Shown here piece by piece: positions 14,475 to 18,976 of a DNA stretch of 18,976 bases. Both the position numbers and the translations under genes were made by a program. The stretch's first letter is position 1, and every line of letters begins with the position of its first letter. The notes below the pieces were generated by a model, which had not been told where the DNA came from, did not search any database, and was given only the letters and a program-made list of their open reading frames with translations. Source of the DNA: an uncultured Clostridia bacterium (lineage in GTDB: Bacteria > Bacillota > Clostridia > Christensenellales > Aristaeellaceae); contig CALNAU010000076.1 of assembly GCA_937874275.1 (NCBI GenBank), positions 1-18,976 on the forward strand, read 5' to 3'.

Positions 14475-15834
14475 CCTGATGGCCATGTGCCGCCAAAACC
14501 TGATGCGGCGCAAGGGGCGCACCTTCCTCACCGTGCTGGGCGTGATGATCGGCGCCTGTGCTATCATCATCATGGTGTCCATCGGCATCGGCATGAAGGA
14601 GTCCCAGGAGAAGATGCTCAGCGAGATGGGGGACCTGACCATCATCAACGTCAACCCACCGCCCGCTAACATGAAAAAGGTCCCCGCGATGGATGCCAAC
14701 CTGCTGCGCACCATCCGGGGCATGCCCGGCGTGGTCTTTGTGACGCCCAAGTTGACGGCGGAGGATGTGACGCTGAAGGTCGTCGCCGGCAAGGATAAGC
14801 GCTATGTGTGCGACTACGTCACCGTGGTGGGTATGCAGCGCAATGCCCCGGTCAAGCTGGGCTATAAGCTTATCGAGGGCGGCCAGCTCAAAGAACGCAA
14901 GGGCAGCGTGCTGCTGGGCGAAAACTTCGCCTACCTGTTTCGGGATACCAAGCGGCCGGAGGGCCGCAACATGGTGGATACCAGCAGCATGTACATGATG
15001 GAGGAGGGCCAACAGGCGGCCGAAACGCCGACCCCCTACTTCGACCCCCTGAAGACTCCTTTGGAACTGGTGGTGGAGACGACCGTCAATGGCAAAACCC
15101 AGACCAAGAGCTACCCCCTCAAGCCCGAAGGCAAGTTAAAGGAGGACTACGCCAAGGGCGGCGAGACTGCGGACGGCATGCTGCTCTTTGACGAGGAGCT
15201 GTCGCGCATCCTCACGGAGGCCAGGCGCGGCACCGAGGCCGCGAACCGCAAGTCCAAGGGATATCCTCAGGTTATTGTTAAGGTGAAGGACGTCAGCCGG
15301 GTAGCTGAGGTAGAGAACCAAATCAAGCAAATGGGCTATGTGACCAACTCCATGGAATCCATCCGCAAGCCCATGGAAAAGGAAGCCCAGGAAAAGCAGA
15401 TGATGCTGGGCGGGCTGGGGGCCATCTCCTTGCTGGTGGCGGCGCTGGGCATCACCAACACCATGATCATGTCCATCTCCGAGCGCACCCGTGAGATTGG
15501 CATCATGAAGGCGCTGGGCTGCAAGATTGACGACATCCGCACCCTGTTTCTGCTGGAGGCAGGCAGCATCGGCCTGATTGGCGGGTTCGCCGCCATCGCG
15601 ACCAGCCTGCTCATCTCCTCCATCCTCAACGTGGTGCAGAGCAAGAAGACGCTGGAATCTGTGGAACAGCTGATGCAAATCCTCACCACCCCGGGCAGCC
15701 GCATGTCGGTCATCCCGCTGTGGCTCATCGGGTTCTCCCTGGTGTTCTCGGTGTTCATTGGCCTGTTCTCCGGCTTTCACCCCGCCAACAAGGCCGTGCG
15801 CATCCCCGCATTGGAGGCCATCAAATCCGAGTAA
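14461..15834 (+). CDS. MacB/FtsX-family ABC transporter permease
   Basis: 457 residues with the MacB topology. A cytoplasmic N-terminus ('CRQNLMRRKGRTFLTVLGVMIG') leads into TM1 (about 21-45). A large extracytoplasmic domain (about 46-310) follows, then three C-terminal TMs (about 314-337, 364-389, 415-437) with the conserved FtsX core: 'ALGITNTMIMSISERTREIGIMKALGC', the coupling region contacted by the ATPase. The C-terminal 'GFHPANKAVRIPALEAIKSE' is also typical (P-A-x-x-A-x-x-x-x-P-x-x-A-L). Such permeases do not channel substrates through the membrane but pass ATPase motion to the outside. ATG 14461 lies within the end of the preceding gene (14-nt overlap), with AAGG 9 nt upstream. It forms one transporter with the ATPase at 10916; no terminator is evident after the TAA. 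Confidence 0.92.
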   Translation: MKKLDLMAMCRQNLMRRKGRTFLTVLGVMIGACAIIIMVSIGIGMKESQEKMLSEMGDLTIINVNPPPANMKKVPAMDANLLRTIRGMPGVVFVTPKLTAEDVTLKVVAGKDKRYVCDYVTVVGMQRNAPVKLGYKLIEGGQLKERKGSVLLGENFAYLFRDTKRPEGRNMVDTSSMYMMEEGQQAAETPTPYFDPLKTPLELVVETTVNGKTQTKSYPLKPEGKLKEDYAKGGETADGMLLFDEELSRILTEARRGTEAANRKSKGYPQVIVKVKDVSRVAEVENQIKQMGYVTNSMESIRKPMEKEAQEKQMMLGGLGAISLLVAALGITNTMIMSISERTREIGIMKALGCKIDDIRTLFLLEAGSIGLIGGFAAIATSLLISSILNVVQSKKTLESVEQLMQILTTPGSRMSVIPLWLIGFSLVFSVFIGLFSGFHPANKAVRIPALEAIKSE

Positions 15835-15881
15835 CCCCGTGCGTCCCGCCAATATGGTGTGTTTTTACCTCATGAATGACA

Positions 15882-15910
15882 TTGATTAAACCTTCGTTTT
15901 GGGGTATAAT
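15882..15910 (+). promoter_or_regulatory. Promoter of ppdK
   Basis: TTGATT (15882-15887, 4/6) and a perfect TATAAT (15905-15910) are 17 nt apart. Transcription would start about 15917, about 64 nt before the PPDK start and just before the leader hairpin. Confidence 0.8.
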
Positions 15911-15924
15911 CAATCGGCTGAATC

Positions 15925-15954
15925 CTGCCTTCAGGGCCCAAGCCCCGAAGGCAG
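15925..15954 (+). promoter_or_regulatory. Stable hairpin in the ppdK 5' leader
   Basis: CTGCCTTC (15925-15932) pairs with GAAGGCAG (15947-15954). After an A-C mismatch, GGGC pairs with GCCC around a CCAA tetraloop. It is followed by TCATTTT, then the AAAGGAGGAG ribosome binding site. The T-run is too short and interrupted for a confident terminator. A 5'-end stability element or weak attenuator is possible. Confidence 0.6.
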
Positions 15955-15980
15955 TCATTTTAAAGGAGGAGAAAGCGCTT

Positions 15981-18620
15981 ATGTCCAAGTACGTCTACCT
16001 GTTCCGAGAAGGAGACGCATCCATGAGAAACCTGCTGGGCGGCAAGGGAGCCAACCTGGCGGAAATGACCAACATCGGGCTGCCGGTGCCCCAGGGCTTC
16101 ACCGTCACCACCGAGGCCTGCACCCGTTATTATGCCGATGGCAAGACCATCGCCCCCGAAATCGAGCAACAGATTTATGACGCACTGGCCATCACCGAGA
16201 AGGAAGCCGGCAAGAAGTTCGGCGACATGGAGAACCCCTTCCTGGTGTCGGTTCGCTCCGGTTCGCGCGCCTCGATGCCCGGTATGATGGATACCATCCT
16301 CAACCTGGGCCTCAACGACGTGGCCGTGCAGGGCCTGGCCCGGCTGACCGGCAACGAGCGCTTTGCCTACGACAGCTATCGCCGCTTCATCCAGATGTTC
16401 TCTGACGTCGTCATGGAAGTGGACAAGCAGAAGTTCCACCACGCGCTGGAGGCCGTCAAGCAGGAGAAGGGCGCCAAGGGTGATACCGACCTGACGGCTG
16501 ACGACCTCAAAGAGGTTGTGCGCCGCTACAAGCAGATTTACCGCGAAGCCAAGGGCGAGGATTTCCCCCAGGACCCCAAGCAGCAGCTGATGGGCGCCAT
16601 CCAGGCCGTGTTCCGCAGCTGGGATAACCCGCGTGCCATCTACTACCGCCGCATGAACGACATCCCCGGCGATTGGGGCACCGCCGTCAACGTGCAGGGC
16701 ATGGTGTTCGGCAACATGGGCGAGGATTCGGGAACGGGCGTTGCCTTCACCCGCAACCCCTCCACCGGCGAAAAGAAGCTGTACGGCGAGTACCTGATGA
16801 ACGCCCAGGGCGAGGACGTGGTGGCCGGTATCCGCACCCCCCACCCCATGGCTGACATGGAAGTGGATATGCCGGAGTTGTACAACCAGTTCATCGACTA
16901 TGCCACCACCCTGGAAAAGCACTACCGCGATATGCAGGACATGGAGTTTACCATCGAAAAGGGCAAGCTCTACATGCTGCAGACCCGCAACGGCAAGCGC
17001 ACCGCCGCCTCCGCCGTCAAGATTGCTGTCGACCTGGTGGGCGAGGGCATGATTACCGAAGACGAGGCCGTGCTCAAGGTGGAGCCCAAGCAGCTGGATA
17101 CCCTGCTGCACCCCAACTTTGACGCCAACGCCCTCAAAACCGCCGAGAACATCGCCACCGGCCTGCCGGCTTCCCCCGGCGCCGCCGCAGGCGAGCTGTA
17201 CTTCACCGCCCACGAGGCCGCTGCCGCCGGCAAGGCCGGCAAGGCCGTCATCCTGCTGCGTGATGAGACCACGCCCGAGGACATCGAGGGCATGGACCTG
17301 GCAAAGGGCATCCTGACCGCCCGCGGCGGCATGACCAGCCACGCGGCCGTTGTTGCCCGCGGCATGGGTCGTCCGGCCGTAGTCGGCTGCGGCGCCCTGG
17401 TCATCAACGAGGAAAAGAAGACCCTGACCGTGGGCGGCAAGACCTTCCGCGAGGGCGACAACGTATCGCTGGACGGCAGCACCGGCAAGGTGTACGCCGG
17501 CCTGGTGCCCACGGTGGAGACCACCGTCACCGGCGACTTCGCCACCCTGATGGGCTGGGCGGACAAAGCCCGCACCCTCAAGGTGCGCACCAACGCCGAT
17601 ACCCCCCGCGACACCAAGCAGGCGGTGGACTTTGGCGCTGAGGGCATTGGCCTGTGCCGCACCGAGCACATGTTCTTTGAGGCCAGCCGCGTCAAGGCCA
17701 TGCGCGAGATGATTCTGGCCGACAACGCCGAGCAGCGCAAGGCCGCCCTCAACAAGATTCTGCCCATGCAGCAGAAGGACTTTGAGGAGATGTTCATCGC
17801 GCTGGATGGCCGCCCGATGACTGTGCGCTATCTGGATCCGCCGCTGCACGAGTTCCTGCCCCAGGTGAGCATGACGGCCGAAATCGCCGACATCGCCAAG
17901 GAGTTGAACACCACCAGCGACAACATCGTGGAGAAGATTAACCAGTTGCACGAGTTCAACCCCATGATGGGTCACCGTGGCTGCCGCCTGGCGGTCACCT
18001 ATCCCGAAATCGCCGAGATGCAGACCCGCGCGGTATTGCAGGCCGCCCTCAAGGTGCGCAAGGAAAAGGGCATCGATGTGAAGCCCGAAATCATGATTCC
18101 GCTGGTGGGCACCGTCAAGGAGCTCAAGTTCGTCAAGGAAATCGTGCTGGAGACGGCCGAGAAAATCTTTGCCGAGCAGGGCGAGAAGATTGACTTCCAG
18201 GTTGGCACCATGATCGAGATTCCGCGCGCCTGCGTGGTGGCCGATGAGATTGCCAAGGAAGCGGAGTTCTTCTCCTTTGGCACCAACGACCTCACCCAGA
18301 TGACCTTCGGCTTCAGCCGTGACGACGCCGGCAAGTTCCTGGACGCCTACTACACCAACAAGATTCTGGAGAGCGATCCCTTCGCCCGCCTGGATCAGGA
18401 GGGTGTGGGCGAGCTGGTGAAGATGGCCGTCGAAAAGGGCCGTCAGGGCCGCCCCAACATCAAGCTGGGCATCTGCGGCGAACACGGCGGCGACCCCTCC
18501 ACGGTGGAGTTCTGCCACAACGTTGGCCTCAACTACGTGAGCTGCTCGCCCTTCCGCGTGCCAATCGCGCGCCTGGCAGCTGCCCACGCCGCCATCAAGG
18601 AAAAGCAGGCGAAGAAGTAA
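15981..18620 (+). CDS. ppdK: Pyruvate, phosphate dikinase
   Basis: 879 residues, near the length of the well-studied Clostridium symbiosum enzyme. It interconverts PEP + PPi + AMP with pyruvate + ATP + Pi in the cytosol. The N-terminal ATP-grasp domain opens with 'SMRNLLGGKGANLAEM' and has 'SVRSGSRASMPGMMDT'. The swivelling phosphohistidine domain has 'GGMTSHAAVVARGMGRPAVVG' with catalytic H454. The C-terminal TIM barrel has 'GLCRTEHMFF', 'GTNDLTQMTFGFSRDD' and 'GICGEHGGDP' with general acid C832. All key residues are present. The start is ATG 15981 with AAAGGAGG upstream and the typical 'MSKYVYLFREGD' opening; in-frame codons farther up lie in the leader and promoter. It is monocistronic, with its own promoter and terminator. 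The even, C-ending codon choice suggests high expression. With the pyruvate kinase-like gene nearby, it may support PPi-linked glycolysis or PEP cycling (inference). Confidence 0.97.
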   Translation: MSKYVYLFREGDASMRNLLGGKGANLAEMTNIGLPVPQGFTVTTEACTRYYADGKTIAPEIEQQIYDALAITEKEAGKKFGDMENPFLVSVRSGSRASMPGMMDTILNLGLNDVAVQGLARLTGNERFAYDSYRRFIQMFSDVVMEVDKQKFHHALEAVKQEKGAKGDTDLTADDLKEVVRRYKQIYREAKGEDFPQDPKQQLMGAIQAVFRSWDNPRAIYYRRMNDIPGDWGTAVNVQGMVFGNMGEDSGTGVAFTRNPSTGEKKLYGEYLMNAQGEDVVAGIRTPHPMADMEVDMPELYNQFIDYATTLEKHYRDMQDMEFTIEKGKLYMLQTRNGKRTAASAVKIAVDLVGEGMITEDEAVLKVEPKQLDTLLHPNFDANALKTAENIATGLPASPGAAAGELYFTAHEAAAAGKAGKAVILLRDETTPEDIEGMDLAKGILTARGGMTSHAAVVARGMGRPAVVGCGALVINEEKKTLTVGGKTFREGDNVSLDGSTGKVYAGLVPTVETTVTGDFATLMGWADKARTLKVRTNADTPRDTKQAVDFGAEGIGLCRTEHMFFEASRVKAMREMILADNAEQRKAALNKILPMQQKDFEEMFIALDGRPMTVRYLDPPLHEFLPQVSMTAEIADIAKELNTTSDNIVEKINQLHEFNPMMGHRGCRLAVTYPEIAEMQTRAVLQAALKVRKEKGIDVKPEIMIPLVGTVKELKFVKEIVLETAEKIFAEQGEKIDFQVGTMIEIPRACVVADEIAKEAEFFSFGTNDLTQMTFGFSRDDAGKFLDAYYTNKILESDPFARLDQEGVGELVKMAVEKGRQGRPNIKLGICGEHGGDPSTVEFCHNVGLNYVSCSPFRVPIARLAAAHAAIKEKQAKK

Positions 18621-18642
18621 AGTTCGCATCATCCCCAATAGC

Positions 18643-18675
18643 CAATCCCCGCGAAGATTCGCGGGGATTGCTTTG
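18643..18675 (+). terminator. Rho-independent terminator of ppdK
   Basis: A nearly perfect palindrome, CAATCCCCGCGAA (18643-18655) and TTCGCGGGGATTG (18658-18670), gives an 11-bp GC-rich stem with a small loop, starting 22 nt after the ppdK stop. The tail CTTTGT is T-poor, but the stem is very stable. Confidence 0.75.
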
Positions 18676-18686
18676 TACGCGGTTTG

Positions 18687-18715
18687 ATGACAAGTGTCAT
18701 ATTCCCTTGTATAAT
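18687..18715 (+). promoter_or_regulatory. Promoter of the last gene, with palindrome over the -35
   Basis: ATGACA (18687-18692, 5/6) and TATAAT (18710-18715, 6/6) have a 17-nt spacer. The -35 is also the left arm of a palindrome, ATGACA-AG-TGTCAT (18687-18700), so a repressor bound there would block RNA polymerase. The operator role is inference. Confidence 0.65.
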
Positions 18716-18747
18716 AGCCCCAGCATACGAAAGAGAGACCATCTACC

Positions 18748-18976
18748 ATGAGCAAGAAAGACCAGGACGCCCGCCGGCTGGAAATCATCCGCCTGCAAAA
18801 CCAGGTGATCCGCGAGATGACCGAGCGAGGCATCACCGGCATCGGGGAGGATTTGTGGGGCATGCGGGCAGAGATAGAGAACCTGCCCGAGGTGACGCCG
18901 CCGCCGGGCTACCCGGAGGTACCGTCTATCGACTTCACCGGCAAGCAGGACGGTCAAAAGCCGTCCGAGCAGCAGA
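18748..18976 (+). CDS. Hypothetical protein, 5' part (continues beyond window)
   Basis: The frame from ATG 18748 stays open for 76 codons to the window edge. The start 'MSKKDQDARRLEIIRLQNQV' is a charged helix with no signal peptide. It is followed by 'EMTERGITGIGEDLWGMRAEI' and a proline-rich segment ('LPEVTPPPGYPEVPSIDF'). I do not recognise a family. The gene has a strong promoter but only a weak GAGAG-like ribosome binding site about 13 nt before ATG. The strong promoter and the ppdK terminator upstream show it is an independent transcription unit. Confidence 0.6.
   Translation, partial: MSKKDQDARRLEIIRLQNQVIREMTERGITGIGEDLWGMRAEIENLPEVTPPPGYPEVPSIDFTGKQDGQKPSEQQ

Noticed and set aside
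15960..18863. A 967-codon open frame on the minus strand opposite ppdK, and similar long antisense frames opposite 1737-2699, 5161-6228 and 8732-10120
   Set aside because: These are by-products of GC-rich codon use in the real genes. They show low-complexity His/Gln/Gly/Ala-rich translations, no domains and no ribosome binding sites.

Overview
The window is GC-rich (clearly above 60% by eye) and densely packed on both strands. It has strong AGGAGG-type ribosome binding sites and sigma-A-like promoters. Its gene content (a DegV-family protein, a VanR/VanS-like two-component pair, a PdxK-type kinase, a SWIM/SNF2 helicase and a bacterial PPDK) points to a high-GC, Gram-positive Clostridia-type Firmicute. 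The proline/threonine 'PTPE' linkers in a secreted protein fit gut or rumen Clostridia. This placement is inference; no rRNA or other decisive marker is present.

Layout. 3-377 (+): 3' end of an MBL-fold hydrolase. 455-883 (-): an SRPBCC/AHSA1-type protein with its own terminator. 1113-2612 (+): an unusual pyruvate kinase-like protein with an N-terminal extension and no C-terminal regulatory domain. 2620-6858 (-): a coupled set of a SWIM/SNF2 helicase, a 67-residue helical protein and an APH-fold phosphotransferase. 6936-8663 (-): degV followed by a pyridoxal/pyridoxamine kinase. 8753-10781 (-): a response regulator and sensor kinase. 10916-15834 (+), divergent from that pair: a MacB-type ABC ATPase, a very large secreted multi-domain protein (CARDB/NEW3-like repeats), and a MacB/FtsX-type permease. 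15981-18620 (+): pyruvate, phosphate dikinase with its own promoter, leader hairpin and terminator. 18748-end (+): the start of a small unrecognised protein.

The most interesting unit is 8753-15834. A two-component system and an ABC transporter share one intergenic region, where a pair of CTTAAG direct repeats 10 bp apart lies upstream of the regulator's promoter and on the -35 region of the transporter promoter. The transporter places a roughly 946-codon extracellular, membrane-anchored beta-repeat protein between ATPase and permease, overlapping both neighbours by 11 and 14 nt. This suggests a three-part exporter or cell-envelope machine, in which the large protein may do the extracytoplasmic work that MacA-type adaptors do in Gram-negatives. 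That protein is interrupted by a single in-frame TAG at 13083-13085. The frame stays open on both sides, and the codon sits where the paralogous repeats have D or E. It is therefore a recent nonsense mutation, a sequencing error or a read-through site, not two independent genes.

Other points of note: a terminator hairpin whose 3' arm contains the helicase's Shine-Dalgarno sequence; structured leaders in front of both the pyruvate kinase-like gene and PPDK; and a 6-bp palindrome over the -35 box of the last gene. Nothing resembling CRISPR, tRNA, rRNA, IS elements, phage or a known defence island was seen.
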